In this document: in pieces, positions 37,183-46,968 of the stretch
Layout: each line of letters begins with the position of its first letter
Position numbering within the stretch: position 1 is the first letter of the stretch
Source of the DNA: Vibrio metschnikovii CIP 69.14
Lineage (GTDB): Bacteria > Pseudomonadota > Gammaproteobacteria > Enterobacterales > Vibrionaceae
NCBI RefSeq assembly: GCF_000176155.1
Contig: NZ_ACZO01000007.1
Span: 62,001-126,000 of the forward strand
Length of the DNA stretch: 64,000 nt
Direction of reading: 5' to 3'
The notes under the pieces: model-generated
Told to the model about the DNA's origin: nothing
What the model saw: the letters and a program-made list of their open reading frames with translations, nothing else
Database searches by the model: none
Translations under genes and position numbers: made by a program

Positions 37183-39639
37183 TTATACGCGCTGAACTTG
37201 AACAAGGTTAGTGTGCTGAGGGTTGCCTTTCGCCAATGGGCTTGGCCGTTGAGTCGTCAACACATTAATTGAGCCTGCTTGATCGACTTTTCGACCATCG
37301 GGCGTATACCAAGCTCCCTCACCTAATGCAACCACGCCAGGAATAATTCGTGGTGTGACCTTAGCTGGAATACGTGTCTCTCCACGGTCATTAAAAATAC
37401 GTACACGATCACCATTTTTAATTCCACGAGCTTTAGCATCAATCGGATTAATCCACATTTCTTGGCGAGCTGCTTCTTTTAAAATATCGATATTGCCATA
37501 CGTAGAATGGACTCGAGCTTTAAAGTGGAAACCGGTTAATTGCAATGGATATAGTGAACGTTTTGGATCATCCCACCCTTCAAAGCTTGAAGTGTAAACT
37601 GGTAGAGGATGAATCACATCACCTTCAGGGAGCTCCCAAGTTTGCGCAATTTCCGCCAACCGCTCAGAATAGATCTCTATCTTACCCGAAGGTGTCGATA
37701 AAGGATTATTCTGTGGATCGTCACGGAATGCTTTATAAGCGACATAATGACCATTAGGATCTGTCCGTTTCACGATACCCTGTTGACGAACTGTTTCAAA
37801 ATCAGGCAAGCTAGGATCAAGCTTTCGCGTTTCCGCATACAGATAACGTAGCCACCCTTCTTGATCTCGCCCTTCAGTAAAGGCTTCTGCCACACCAAGT
37901 CGTTTGGCAAGCTCTGAACACATTTCATAAATTCCACGAGCTTCAAATTGAGGCTTAATCGCTTGATCAGCATAAATGAAATACGGCATATTGGCTGCTT
38001 TACCATCCATACAAAAATCGGCTTGCTCTGAAGTGGTCAAATCTGGCAATACAATATCCGCGTATTTCGCAGAGGACGTCATGTGATTATCAATCACGAC
38101 GATCATCTCGCAAGTAGTATCATCTTGCAGGATCTGATGAGTAAGGTTGATATCAGAATGTTGGTTAATTAAGCAGTTGCCAGCGTAATTCCAAATAAAT
38201 TTAATCGGCACATCCAATTTATCTTTACCACGAACACCGTCTTTTAATGCTGTCATTTCTGGGCCGCGCACAATAGCATCCGTCCATAGGAACATCGGAA
38301 TGGAGGCTTTGACTGGGTTATCCAAAGTAGGAAAACGAACAAACGGAATGCTGTAATCCGACTCACGAGCGCCTGAACCGCCACCACTAATACCAACATT
38401 ACCGGTTAAAATGGCCAGCATCGCCACAGCTCGAGATGCAATTTCTCCCGCAGCGGTACGTTGTAATCCCCAACCTTGGTGAATGGCACAAGGTTTGATT
38501 GAACCAATTTCGCGGGCCGTTTTAATGATAATGTCAGCCGGAATTCCGGTAATGGCCGCCGCCCATTCCGGTGTTTTTGGGGTTTTATCGTCACCGAGTC
38601 CTAAAATATACGATTTATAATCACTGTTCGCCAGAGCGGATGCTGGTAATGTTTTTTCATCGTAACCCACGCAGTATTTATCTAAGAAAGGTTGATCGAC
38701 CAAATTTTCTTTGATCATCACATACGCCATTGCCGAAATAAACGCGGTATCGGTACCCGGACGGATAGGAATCCACTCATCTTCTCGTCCACCCGCCGTA
38801 TCAGTATAACGAGGGTCAACAATAATAGTACGCGCATTCGATTTTGCTTTACTTTCTACATAATGATGAATTAACCCACCACCAGACATGCGCGTTTCTG
38901 CAGGATTATTACCAAATTGCACAATCAGTTTGGCGTTTTCCAAATCAGAGAACGAGTTACCATTTGCCCAACCACCATAAGTATAATTTAGTCCCTCAGC
39001 AATTTGTGCCGTAGAATAATCGCCATAATGATTTAAATAACCCCCTTTTAAGTTCATCAATCTAGCAATTAATGTTTTACCCGGTGGCCAAGAACGAGTG
39101 ACTGTTCCACCTAATGTTCCTGTACCATAGTTAAGGTATACCGCTTCATTACCGTAATCATCAATGATACGTTGCAAATTATTCGCAATGTCGTCGTAAG
39201 CTTCTTCCCAACTGATACGCTTAAATTTGCCTTCCCCTCGTTTCCCAACTCGTTTTAATGGGTATTTGAGACGGTCTGGATTGTAAACTCGACGACGCAT
39301 CGAACGACCACGTAAACAAGCACGAACTTGTACATCTTTTGCTGCATAGTTATCAGTGCCTGTATTATCGGCTTCTACCCATTTTATCTCGCCATCCACT
39401 ACGTGCATACGAAGCGGACATCGGCTACCACAGTTAACCGTGCAGGCACTCCAAACCACTTTTTCATCCGCTTTAGGTGTTATTTCTTTAGCTTGAGCAA
39501 GCGTCGATTTAAAAGGAAGAGGAAGAGAACTGGTAACGGCCGCAAGTCCTCCAAGCATCGAACTGGATTTAATAAATCCGCGCCGCGTGATATCGGGTGA
39601 CAATAAGGTTTTAAATCGGTTTTTGATCATCATGAACAT
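37183..39639 (-). CDS. dmsA: Molybdopterin DMSO reductase catalytic subunit (DmsA/YnfE type)
   Basis: An 818-residue Mo-bis-MGD oxidoreductase. A twin-arginine signal (ITRRGFIKS, arginines 19-20) precedes the hydrophobic stretch and sends the folded enzyme to the periplasm. The N-terminal [4Fe-4S] cysteines lie in CTVNCGSRCPL with a fourth in VRACLRG. The TVTRSWPPGKTLIARLMN segment carries the serine expected to bind molybdenum in the DMSO-reductase class. The C-terminal dinucleotide-binding domain is complete. First gene of the operon, with an FNR-type box about 270 bases upstream. The start among three close ATGs is uncertain. It could reduce DMSO, TMAO or selenate-like substrates; DMSO is most likely from the subunit set. 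Confidence 0.94.
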   Translation of the reverse strand: MFMMIKNRFKTLLSPDITRRGFIKSSSMLGGLAAVTSSLPLPFKSTLAQAKEITPKADEKVVWSACTVNCGSRCPLRMHVVDGEIKWVEADNTGTDNYAAKDVQVRACLRGRSMRRRVYNPDRLKYPLKRVGKRGEGKFKRISWEEAYDDIANNLQRIIDDYGNEAVYLNYGTGTLGGTVTRSWPPGKTLIARLMNLKGGYLNHYGDYSTAQIAEGLNYTYGGWANGNSFSDLENAKLIVQFGNNPAETRMSGGGLIHHYVESKAKSNARTIIVDPRYTDTAGGREDEWIPIRPGTDTAFISAMAYVMIKENLVDQPFLDKYCVGYDEKTLPASALANSDYKSYILGLGDDKTPKTPEWAAAITGIPADIIIKTAREIGSIKPCAIHQGWGLQRTAAGEIASRAVAMLAILTGNVGISGGGSGARESDYSIPFVRFPTLDNPVKASIPMFLWTDAIVRGPEMTALKDGVRGKDKLDVPIKFIWNYAGNCLINQHSDINLTHQILQDDTTCEMIVVIDNHMTSSAKYADIVLPDLTTSEQADFCMDGKAANMPYFIYADQAIKPQFEARGIYEMCSELAKRLGVAEAFTEGRDQEGWLRYLYAETRKLDPSLPDFETVRQQGIVKRTDPNGHYVAYKAFRDDPQNNPLSTPSGKIEIYSERLAEIAQTWELPEGDVIHPLPVYTSSFEGWDDPKRSLYPLQLTGFHFKARVHSTYGNIDILKEAARQEMWINPIDAKARGIKNGDRVRIFNDRGETRIPAKVTPRIIPGVVALGEGAWYTPDGRKVDQAGSINVLTTQRPSPLAKGNPQHTNLVQVQRV

Positions 39640-39909
39640 TACCCATACATGGCCATATATAGCACAAAAGAACTTGTCGAATTAGCCTATCCTTAAACTT
39701 TTCAAATAATAATCAATTGCACTCAAACGTTTATTAAATGGGATAACCCAACACCAAAGTACAAATGAGAACTATTTTCTTTTTTGATGCTTATTCTAAT
39801 ATAACCCCAAAATCAATCGTAAACCTTATTGAATGAGGATTATCCAGGAAATACCTTTTCAACAAAAATATAAATCGATTCATTATAATAGTTTGATAAA
39901 TTATTGGTG

Positions 39910-39923
39910 TTGATTTAAATCAT
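39910..39923. promoter_or_regulatory. FNR-type box upstream of dmsA
   Basis: TTGATTTAAATCAT matches TTGAT-N4-ATCAA at 9 of 10 positions. Oxygen control of dmsABC by FNR is known in enterobacteria. The distance (about 270 bp to the start codon) allows a long leader. Confidence 0.6.
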
Positions 39924-40068
39924 TTATTGCTAAACCAATAAATACATAAAAATAGATTCAAAAAATACATTAGAAATAATCATTTATAACATGAATGGTT
40001 TTGAGTTATTGAAAATCATTCTTAATACTTGATATGATCTTTCTACAGATTAATATGACCTTACTAAT

Positions 40069-40101
40069 CATAACGCCACCTTAACATTAGGTGGCGTTAT
40101 G
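40069..40101 (-). terminator. Probable terminator after ulaG
   Basis: A perfect 12-bp stem (CATAACGCCACC/GGTGGCGTTATG) with a 9-nt loop, 24 bases beyond the ulaG stop. The following minus-strand T tract is poor, so termination strength is uncertain. Confidence 0.6.
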
Positions 40102-40124
40102 ATATTTAATAAAATTTTCAAGTG

Positions 40125-41192
40125 TTATAAAAAGGCTTTATAAGGTAATTCCGGCTCATCAACGAAAATATCTCTAAAGCCCCTGAAATGTTGATAATGC
40201 ATACGCTCTTTATCGGTTGGGTAGGTGTATTTGCCACCCACTTGCCAAAAGAATGGTGCAAAACCGTATTGCAGACGATCTTTTTTCATTTGCCACAACA
40301 CTTCAATTTCACGTGGGTCATTTTGGAAGTTAGCCCAAATATCGTGATGAAATGGGATCACCACTTCACAATTTAATGACTCTCCGGCACGTAAAATATC
40401 AGAAGAGGTCATTTTATCGGTCACACCACGTGGGTTTTCACCGTATGAGAGTAGCGCCACATCAATATTGTAGTCATTACCATGTTTTGCATAATAGTTT
40501 GAATAATGCGAATCACCCGAGTGGTAGATAGAACCACCGGAGGTTTCAATCAAATAGTTGACCGCGCGATCATCCATACCATCAAGAATCGTTTTATCAT
40601 AAGATGAAACACCTTTAGGCAGCGTGATCAACGCAGTGCGGTCAAACGAGTCCAGCACTCGGATACTGATATCCCCGACTTCAATGCAATCGCCCACTTT
40701 AGCCACAATGCAGCGCTCACTCGGTACTCCCCAACCTTGCCACAGGTCAACGCAAGCCTGTGGCCCAATAAATTTCACATGTTCACCACAATTTTGTAGC
40801 ACCGCCGCTGCGACATTAATATCGATATGGTCAGCGTGATCATGCGTCGCCAACACCGCATCAATCTCTTTGATGCCAAACGGGTCCAACACAAAAGGCG
40901 AAGTTCTTAAGTTGGGTTGCAGTTCACGCACGCCCCCCATTCGCATCATTTGGTGTTGTTGGTTCATAAGCGGATTTTTTTGAGTTTTCTTACCCGTTCC
41001 ACACCAAAAATCGATCGAAAGATTAGTATTCCCGGCACTTTTTAGCCAAATACCGGTACAACCGAGCCACCACATAGCAAAGGTGTTAGCTTCCACTTCG
41101 GTCTTTTCTATCTCTTCATTCAGCCAAGTTCCCCACTCAGGAAAGGTACTTAGAACCCATGAATCGCGTGTAATTTCATCAATTTTACTCAT
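40125..41192 (-). CDS. ulaG: L-ascorbate-6-phosphate lactonase (UlaG)
   Basis: Metallo-beta-lactamase-fold hydrolase that opens L-ascorbate 6-phosphate to 3-keto-L-gulonate 6-phosphate. The 355-residue product matches E. coli UlaG by eye throughout: [29 protein letters not shown], the metal motif [17 protein letters not shown] and [18 protein letters not shown], ending LPYKAFL. The open frame extends 23 codons further, but ATG at 41192 has AGGTG 7 bases before it and begins [12 protein letters not shown] as in the family. It is downstream of ulaR on the same strand. Confidence 0.96.
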   Translation of the reverse strand: MSKIDEITRDSWVLSTFPEWGTWLNEEIEKTEVEANTFAMWWLGCTGIWLKSAGNTNLSIDFWCGTGKKTQKNPLMNQQHQMMRMGGVRELQPNLRTSPFVLDPFGIKEIDAVLATHDHADHIDINVAAAVLQNCGEHVKFIGPQACVDLWQGWGVPSERCIVAKVGDCIEVGDISIRVLDSFDRTALITLPKGVSSYDKTILDGMDDRAVNYLIETSGGSIYHSGDSHYSNYYAKHGNDYNIDVALLSYGENPRGVTDKMTSSDILRAGESLNCEVVIPFHHDIWANFQNDPREIEVLWQMKKDRLQYGFAPFFWQVGGKYTYPTDKERMHYQHFRGFRDIFVDEPELPYKAFL

Positions 41193-41315
41193 AACAACAC
41201 CTTTTATTTCACGATCAGTTAGACAAATTTTGGATGTAGGGAGCCAAGCGTCTTCATCCAAAGCGAAGACACTGAGCCTGTGTTTATTATTAGAATCTGT
41301 AGAGCGAAGTGCTTT

Positions 41316-42071
41316 CTATACCAGAATCACTTCTGTCCCTTGCTGTTGTAGTGCTTGGATAACTTGCGGATCAGCCGCCTTACCAGTGATAACAATGTCA
41401 ATTTTATTAGCCGGACAAAATAACATGCCGGTACGCTGCCCCACTTTAGAGCTGTCCACCACCACCACTAACTTGCCAATTTGTTCCAGCATCTGTTGCT
41501 CGGCAACGGCGGTGAGCATATCGGTTTTGTAGAGGCCATTTTCCGTCAGCCCTTTGCCACTGGTGAACATCCAATCTCCAGCGTAACCGCCTAACGAGTC
41601 TGGGGCGGGGTTGAGGAAAATGTTTTGCGCTTTGTTGTACTGTCCACCAATGATGATCACATCGTTGTGATCTTCATTAATCAAATAACTGGCCAGTGGA
41701 AAATAGTTAGTCACAATTTGAACATCTTGGCCGCACAGCTCTTTACCGAGCAAGAAGGCGGTCGAACCGCAGTTAATCACCACACTGTCACCGGGTTTGC
41801 AGAGCTTAGCCGCGGCCATGGCAATCTGTGATTTTTCATGAAAATGATCCGTACTGTCGATATTTAACGGCGTCCACGCTCGCTTTCTAATCTCTAAGCG
41901 TTCAGCACCATTGCGAACTTTCTTCAGCTTACCTAGCTCATCTAACTTAGAAATATCACGGCGGGCCGTTGCTGGTGACACGTTAAATTTCTCAATAATA
42001 TGCGTGACGTTGATGGTGCGCATATTGTCTAGCAAAGACAGTATCTCGTTATGTCTTTGTACTTCGTTCAT
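41316..42071 (-). CDS. ulaR: DeoR-family repressor of ascorbate genes (UlaR)
   Basis: A 251-residue repressor, the same length as E. coli UlaR. N-terminal helix-turn-helix (VTHIIEKFNVSPATARRDISKLDELGKLKKVRNGAE) and effector domain with SVVINCGSTAFLLG, IIIGGQYNKAQ and MFTSGKGLTENGLYKTDML, all UlaR hallmarks. In E. coli, ascorbate 6-phosphate releases UlaR from ula promoters. Start set at ATG (MNEVQRHNEIL) behind AAGGTG; a GTG three codons upstream is an alternative. It faces the ulaAB operon across a 391-base gap with four TTTTGATT motifs. Confidence 0.94.
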   Translation of the reverse strand: MNEVQRHNEILSLLDNMRTINVTHIIEKFNVSPATARRDISKLDELGKLKKVRNGAERLEIRKRAWTPLNIDSTDHFHEKSQIAMAAAKLCKPGDSVVINCGSTAFLLGKELCGQDVQIVTNYFPLASYLINEDHNDVIIIGGQYNKAQNIFLNPAPDSLGGYAGDWMFTSGKGLTENGLYKTDMLTAVAEQQMLEQIGKLVVVVDSSKVGQRTGMLFCPANKIDIVITGKAADPQVIQALQQQGTEVILV

Positions 42072-42462
42072 GGTTATCACCTTATCTTTTCATCAAGTGA
42101 TTACTTGGTGATTATTTATGATTTTTTTTGATTCTATTTCTCATCCATCACAATGTCAAACACTGGACGGACAAAACTTCCCTCTCGCTCACAATAAATT
42201 TCAAGTCATTGATTTTGTTTGATATAAGGTTTCAACTGTGACTTGAGTATCAAATAATGTCTCCCGCTGGTGGAGAAATTGATAAAAATCAAAATAATCA
42301 CAAACGAGCATTGAATGATTAGTTTTGATTGGTAAAGTCTATTTCGTGAGCAAAACAAGATGGAAATCAGCATCACCTTGCTGAACCACTCTGACCTACA
42401 CCCAGCTTCGAGTAAGACGGGAATACACATAACGATAAATAAGAGAATCAAGGGGTAAAGAT
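42072..42462. promoter_or_regulatory. Divergent ula control region with repeated TTTTGATT motifs
   Basis: This 391-base gap has no supported ORF. It carries four related motifs: TTTTGATT at 42126-42133, TTGATTTTGTTTGAT at 42209-42223, AATCAAAA (inverted) at 42287-42294 and TTTTGATT at 42323-42330. Spread over both promoters, they suit looping by an oligomeric repressor such as UlaR; that is inference. A weak CRP-like half site (TGTGACTTGAGTATCA) lies near 42237. Confidence 0.4.
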
Positions 42463-44223
42463 ATGCAGTTCATCTACGATATCTTCTACATTTTTTATAG
42501 CCAAGTAATGACTAAAGCACCTTTGCTGCTGGGCTTAGTCACCCTTATCGGTTACTGGTTATTAAGAAGAGACACCACTACCATCATTAAAGGGTCGATC
42601 AAAACCATCGTCGGCTTTATGTTGGTACAAGTGGGTGCAGGGACCTTAGTGGCAGGCTTTAAGCCTGTGATTGAGAAATTATCGGAATATCATGGTTTAA
42701 CAGGCTCGGTTATCGACCCGTACACCTCGATGATGGCCACTATGGAAATCATGGGGGATGATTATTCTTGGGTCGGCTATACCGTGCTACTGGCACTGGC
42801 GATCAACATCTTGCTCGTTTTGCTGCGCCGCTACACGGGCATTCGTACCATCATGCTCACGGGACACATTATGTTCCAGCAAGCGGGATTGATTGCCGTG
42901 TTCTACCTTGTACTCGGTGCGAGCATGTGGGAAACCATCCTTTATTCAGCTGTTTTGATGGCGCTTTACTGGTCGATCTCCTCCAACATTATGTTCAAAC
43001 CCACTGAAGAAGTTACAGGCGGTGCCGGTTTCTCCATCGGCCACCAACAGCAAGTGGCATCTTGGATTGCGGTTAAGGTTGCACCCAAGTTAGGCGACAA
43101 AAACGAGAGTGTCGACCACCTTAAACTGCCTAAATGGTTGCACATTTTCCACGACAGTATTGCCGCCACCGCGATTGTGATGACGCTATTTTTCGGCATT
43201 ATTTTGCTCTCCTTTGGTTTAGACAACCTGCAAGCGATGGCGGGAAAAACCCATTGGTCTATCTACATTCTGGAAACTGGCCTTAAATTTGCGGTAGCGA
43301 TTCAAGTCATTGTTGCAGGGGTGCGCATGTTCGTTGCCGAACTGTCTGAAGCCTTTAAAGGCATCTCAGAGCGCGTGATCCCTAACGCGGTGTTAGCCAT
43401 TGACTGCGCCGCTATCTACGCATTTTCGCCTAATGCCATGGTGTTTGGTTTCATTTGGGGTGCGATTGGTCAATTTACCGCGGTGCTGGCCATGCTAGCT
43501 TTTGATGCACCAATCATGATCATTCCCGGCTTTATTCCGATGTTCTTCTCCAACGCAACCATTGGTGTTTTTGCCAACCACTTTGGCGGCTGGCGCGCGG
43601 TCATGAAGATCTGTTTTGTGATGGGTATCATCGAAGTAGCTGGTTCCGCATGGGCCATTCACATCTTCAACCAATACGGCACCGAATTCAGTGGTTGGAT
43701 GGGCATGGCCGACTGGGCGCTAGTCTTCCCACCGATCATGCAAGGCTTATCCGTCTCAAAACTGTTCTTCTTTGTGCTGATTGCATTGGCTGGTGTGTAC
43801 ATGTTCTTCGCCTCTAAAAAACTGCGTGAAGAGGAAGATGCACAAGGTTTGGTAAACATCAGTGACGATCCAGAAGTCATCGCCGCCGTCGAACAAGCAC
43901 TGAAAGTCAGTGATGGCGTGCGCCCGGTCAGCATTTTAGCCGTGTGTGGCAATGGACAAGGCTCCTCAATGATGATGAAGATGAAAATCGGTAAGTATCT
44001 AGAGAAGAAAGGCATTCCACATGTGATGGATTCCTGCGCAGTGTCTGATTATAAATCTAAACTCGCCACAACCGACATCATCGTCTCATCAAAACATCTC
44101 TCTGGTGAGATGGAGCCCGGAGAAGGCAAGTTTGTGCTCGGCGTACAAAACATGCTGAATCCGAACTCTTTTGGTGATGAGCTGCTCGATATCATCGATA
44201 AAAACTTTGTCACTTTGAAATAG
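42463..44223 (+). CDS. ulaA: Ascorbate PTS permease, fused EIIC-EIIB (UlaA-UlaB)
   Basis: A 586-residue PTS transporter that takes up L-ascorbate and phosphorylates it at C6. Residues about 1-460 are the UlaA-type EIIC with 11 or so membrane segments ([69 protein letters not shown]). After a charged linker (about 460-485), residues 488-586 form a complete EIIB with the phospho-cysteine C495 in [12 protein letters not shown]. In E. coli these are separate proteins of 465 and 101 residues. The junction is continuous with no stop, so this is a true fusion. First gene of the ula operon. Confidence 0.95.
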   Translation: MQFIYDIFYIFYSQVMTKAPLLLGLVTLIGYWLLRRDTTTIIKGSIKTIVGFMLVQVGAGTLVAGFKPVIEKLSEYHGLTGSVIDPYTSMMATMEIMGDDYSWVGYTVLLALAINILLVLLRRYTGIRTIMLTGHIMFQQAGLIAVFYLVLGASMWETILYSAVLMALYWSISSNIMFKPTEEVTGGAGFSIGHQQQVASWIAVKVAPKLGDKNESVDHLKLPKWLHIFHDSIAATAIVMTLFFGIILLSFGLDNLQAMAGKTHWSIYILETGLKFAVAIQVIVAGVRMFVAELSEAFKGISERVIPNAVLAIDCAAIYAFSPNAMVFGFIWGAIGQFTAVLAMLAFDAPIMIIPGFIPMFFSNATIGVFANHFGGWRAVMKICFVMGIIEVAGSAWAIHIFNQYGTEFSGWMGMADWALVFPPIMQGLSVSKLFFFVLIALAGVYMFFASKKLREEEDAQGLVNISDDPEVIAAVEQALKVSDGVRPVSILAVCGNGQGSSMMMKMKIGKYLEKKGIPHVMDSCAVSDYKSKLATTDIIVSSKHLSGEMEPGEGKFVLGVQNMLNPNSFGDELLDIIDKNFVTLK

Positions 44224-44258
44224 CTATTGACTACAAAACGATAAGTACAAAAACAATA

Positions 44259-44279
44259 GGTGCCAGACGCTCTGGCACC
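44259..44279 (+). other. Intercistronic hairpin between ulaAB and ulaC
   Basis: A perfect 9-bp stem (GGTGCCAGA/TCTGGCACC) with a 3-nt loop CGC and no T run. It is more likely an mRNA-stabilising or processing hairpin than a terminator, since ulaC and the rest of the operon follow. Confidence 0.5.
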
Positions 44280-44297
44280 CACTCTGGAGATAGAACC

Positions 44298-44780
44298 ATG
44301 GGACTGAAACAATCACTGATCGACAATGATTCCATTCAATTAAATGCAAAGGCGAGCACTTGGCAAGAGGCGATAAAAATCGGTACGGATAGGCTGATCA
44401 AATCAGGAGCCATCCACCCCTGTTATCACGATGCTATCATCAGCAGCGTTGAACAATTAGGCCCGTACATCGTCATCGCGCCTAATCTTGCCCTGCCTCA
44501 TGCTCGCCCTGAAAATGGCGTGATAAGAACCGCCTTTGCTTTAGTGACGCTACAAACACCTGTCTATTTTGACGGCGAAGATGAACCGGTCGATGTTCTG
44601 ATCACCTTAGCGGGCAGCTCATCTGATCAGCATATGGAAGGATTAATGGAAGTAACCCAAGTGCTGGATGATGAAGAGAGCGAGACAGGCGTTGATCTCG
44701 ATAAACTGCGCCGTTGTCGTACCGCGCAGGATGTTCACCAAGTGATTGATCAAGCGTTAGCGGCGCAATTGGTCGAGTGA
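44298..44780 (+). CDS. ulaC: Ascorbate PTS EIIA component (UlaC)
   Basis: A 160-residue cytosolic EIIA of the mannitol/fructose-nitrogen type. The phospho-histidine is H68 in [14 protein letters not shown], the same position as in E. coli UlaC. It accepts phosphate from HPr and passes it to the EIIB domain of the UlaA-UlaB fusion. A TCTGGAGATAGAACC ribosome-site region lies before ATG. The next gene follows after 7 bases. Confidence 0.94.
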   Translation: MGLKQSLIDNDSIQLNAKASTWQEAIKIGTDRLIKSGAIHPCYHDAIISSVEQLGPYIVIAPNLALPHARPENGVIRTAFALVTLQTPVYFDGEDEPVDVLITLAGSSSDQHMEGLMEVTQVLDDEESETGVDLDKLRRCRTAQDVHQVIDQALAAQLVE

Positions 44781-44787
44781 GGATGTC

Positions 44788-45480
44788 ATGTATAGCGAAC
44801 TAAAACAGCGAGTATTTGCGGCAAACCTTAAGCTTCCCCAATACGGTTTAGTCACTTTCACTTGGGGTAATGTGTCAGAAATAGACCGCGAGAAGGGCGT
44901 CATCGCCATCAAACCTTCTGGCGTGGAATATAATGTGATGAAAGTCGATGACATGGTGATCGTTGACCTTAACGGCGCGATTGTGGAAGGCACACTCAAT
45001 CCATCCAGTGATACCGCCACTCACCTTGAACTCTATAAAGCTTATCCAGAGATTGGCGGTGTGGTACACACTCATTCGCGCAGTGCCACTATTTGGGCGC
45101 AAGCGGGCATTGACATTCCTGCTTTAGGAACCACTCACGCCGATTATTTTTACGGTGACATCCCCTGCACACGCAAACTTTCTTGCGATGAAATCGCTGG
45201 CCAGTATGAGAAAAACACCGGCCTTGTGATCATCGAAGAGTTCAAACATCGGCGCATTGATCCGATGGCGGTGCCAAGCGTGATTGTCGCTGGGCATGCT
45301 CCTTTCTCTTGGGGCAAAGATGCTAACGATGCAGTTCATAATGCCGTCGTATTGGAGGAGATTTCCGCCATGGCGCTCGCGACTCGTTCGCTCAACAGTG
45401 GCATCAAAATTCAACCGGAATTATCCGATAAACACTATCAACGTAAGCATGGTGATAACGCTTACTACGGTCAAAGGTAG
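44788..45480 (+). CDS. ulaF: L-ribulose-5-phosphate 4-epimerase (UlaF)
   Basis: Converts L-ribulose 5-phosphate to D-xylulose 5-phosphate, the last step of ascorbate use. The 230-residue class II aldolase-fold enzyme shows [26 protein letters not shown], the zinc histidines in [14 protein letters not shown] and [13 protein letters not shown], and [15 protein letters not shown]. The same family includes AraD and SgbE; the operon assigns it to ascorbate. It starts at ATG just after ulaC behind GAGGATGTC. Confidence 0.93.
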   Translation: MYSELKQRVFAANLKLPQYGLVTFTWGNVSEIDREKGVIAIKPSGVEYNVMKVDDMVIVDLNGAIVEGTLNPSSDTATHLELYKAYPEIGGVVHTHSRSATIWAQAGIDIPALGTTHADYFYGDIPCTRKLSCDEIAGQYEKNTGLVIIEEFKHRRIDPMAVPSVIVAGHAPFSWGKDANDAVHNAVVLEEISAMALATRSLNSGIKIQPELSDKHYQRKHGDNAYYGQR

Positions 45481-45485
45481 CGGCT

Positions 45486-46307
45486 ATGTATAAAGTTCTC
45501 GCGCTCGACCTTGATGGCACGGTGTTGACTGATGAACACACCATTCACCCACAGCTAAAACGGGCGATTCAACAGGCGCAACAACACTGCAACGTGGTTA
45601 TCGTGACTGGCCGTCACCACACGGCGGCTAAACCCTATTATCAAGAATTGGGGCTCACAACCCCCATCATCTGCTGTAACGGCACGTATGTGTATGACTA
45701 CCAAAATGAAAAAGTGCTCAAGCACAATGCGATTGCCAAGCACGATGCATTGAGCTTTCTCGCTTTGGCTAAAGAGTTTCAAATGAAACTGGTGATGTAT
45801 GTGACCGACGCGATGACCTATTCCAAGCATAGCCCAATCGCTTACATGCAAGCCTTAGAAAAATGGGCCAGCCAGTACCCACCAACAGCACAGCCCAAAA
45901 TCGAGCAAATTGACTCGTTTCATCACCGCGTCGAGCAAGAAACGTTTATTTGGAAATTTGTGGTTGAAGGGCTACCGAGTTCCGTTGAACGCCTTGCCCA
46001 ACAAGCTTGGGTACAAGAGACATTCAACGGTGAGCGTTCATGGTCGAATCGCGTCGACTTTGCTGCCAAAGGCAACAGTAAAGGTCAGCGCTTGGCTGAA
46101 TATGTGCAATCGCTCGGCTACCACGCTAATCACGTGCTGGCTGTCGGCGATAACCATAACGACATTTCAATGCTCGACTACGCCGGGCTCGGTGTGGCGA
46201 TGCTCAATGCCGACGAGACGGTGAAATCCCACGCCAAACTGATTTGTACAACCGATAACAATCACGACGGGCTAGCCCGTTTGATCCGTGACAAAATTCA
46301 AGGATAA
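45486..46307 (+). CDS. HAD-superfamily (Cof/YidA-type) sugar phosphatase inside the ula operon
   Basis: A 273-residue haloacid-dehalogenase phosphatase of the Cof subfamily. Catalytic aspartates D8 and D10 in LALDLDGTVLTDEH, motif II IVTGRHH, a C2-type cap domain in the middle and motif IV AVGDNHNDISMLDYAGLGVAM near the C-terminus. These act on sugar phosphates such as erythrose 4-phosphate or on FMN and similar. It lies 5 bases after ulaF and 5 before ulaD, so it is part of the operon. E. coli ula has no such gene. It may remove a toxic or dead-end sugar phosphate; its substrate is not known. Confidence 0.92.
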   Translation: MYKVLALDLDGTVLTDEHTIHPQLKRAIQQAQQHCNVVIVTGRHHTAAKPYYQELGLTTPIICCNGTYVYDYQNEKVLKHNAIAKHDALSFLALAKEFQMKLVMYVTDAMTYSKHSPIAYMQALEKWASQYPPTAQPKIEQIDSFHHRVEQETFIWKFVVEGLPSSVERLAQQAWVQETFNGERSWSNRVDFAAKGNSKGQRLAEYVQSLGYHANHVLAVGDNHNDISMLDYAGLGVAMLNADETVKSHAKLICTTDNNHDGLARLIRDKIQG

Positions 46308-46312
46308 CTCTC

Positions 46313-46960
46313 ATGACCAAACCAATGATCCAAATCGCTCTCGACCAAACTGACCTTATTTCTGCCATCGAAGTGGCAAAAAACGTAGCAAGCTTTGTTG
46401 ATGTCATCGAAGTGGGCACCATCCTCGCCTTTGCTGAAGGCATGAAGGCCGTAAAAACGTTACGCCATAATCACCCTGACCATATTCTAGTTTGCGATAT
46501 GAAAACCACCGATGGCGGCGCTATTTTAGCGCGGATGGCATTTGAAGCTGGCGCGGATTGGATCACCGTTTCTGCCGCAGCGCATATCGCCACCATCAGC
46601 GCTTGTAAGAAAGTCGCCGATGAACTGGATGGTGAAATCCAAATCGAAATTTACGGCAACTGGACCTTTGCTGATGCACAAGCGTGGATTGATCTTGGCA
46701 TCACCCAAGCTATTTATCACCGTTCAAGAGATGCCGAACTGGCTGGTATTGGTTGGACAAGCGAAGATGTTGAGAAGATGCGAACGCTATCCGATATGGG
46801 GCTTGAACTTTCCATCACAGGTGGCATCGTGCCAGAAGATCTCTATTTATTTGAAGGCATTAAGGCCAAAACCTTCATTGCGGGGCGTGCATTGGTCGGT
46901 GAAACAGGTCGCGTCACTGCCGAAGCACTGCGCAGTCAAATCGATCGTTTTTGGTGCTAG
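46313..46960 (+). CDS. ulaD: 3-keto-L-gulonate-6-phosphate decarboxylase (UlaD)
   Basis: Magnesium-dependent TIM-barrel decarboxylase of the orotidine-5-phosphate decarboxylase superfamily that yields L-xylulose 5-phosphate. The 215-residue product (E. coli 216) has the D-x-K-x-x-D active-site motif in VCDMKTTDGGAILARM, IEVGTILAFAEG upstream and the phosphate site ITGGIVPED...FIAGRALVG. AIYHRSRDAELAGIGW is typical of UlaD and SgbH. Hexulose-6-phosphate synthase is a relative, but the operon decides. Confidence 0.95.
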   Translation: MTKPMIQIALDQTDLISAIEVAKNVASFVDVIEVGTILAFAEGMKAVKTLRHNHPDHILVCDMKTTDGGAILARMAFEAGADWITVSAAAHIATISACKKVADELDGEIQIEIYGNWTFADAQAWIDLGITQAIYHRSRDAELAGIGWTSEDVEKMRTLSDMGLELSITGGIVPEDLYLFEGIKAKTFIAGRALVGETGRVTAEALRSQIDRFWC

Positions 46961-46968
46961 GAGGCCGT

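Larger units (their letters stand above)
39640..40124. other. Gene-free region: dmsA promoter and ulaG terminator
   Basis: 485 AT-rich bases between the dmsA start and the ulaG stop. It contains the FNR-like box at 39910 and the hairpin at 40069. No ORF or RNA gene was recognised. Confidence 0.6.

Noticed and set aside
43659..44015. 118-residue minus-strand frame in the UlaA-UlaB gene
   Set aside because: Antisense shadow of the EIIB domain; no independent support.
42460..44223. UlaA-UlaB fusion as an assembly artefact
   Set aside because: The linker is in frame and both domains are complete, unlike the two G-run frameshifts.
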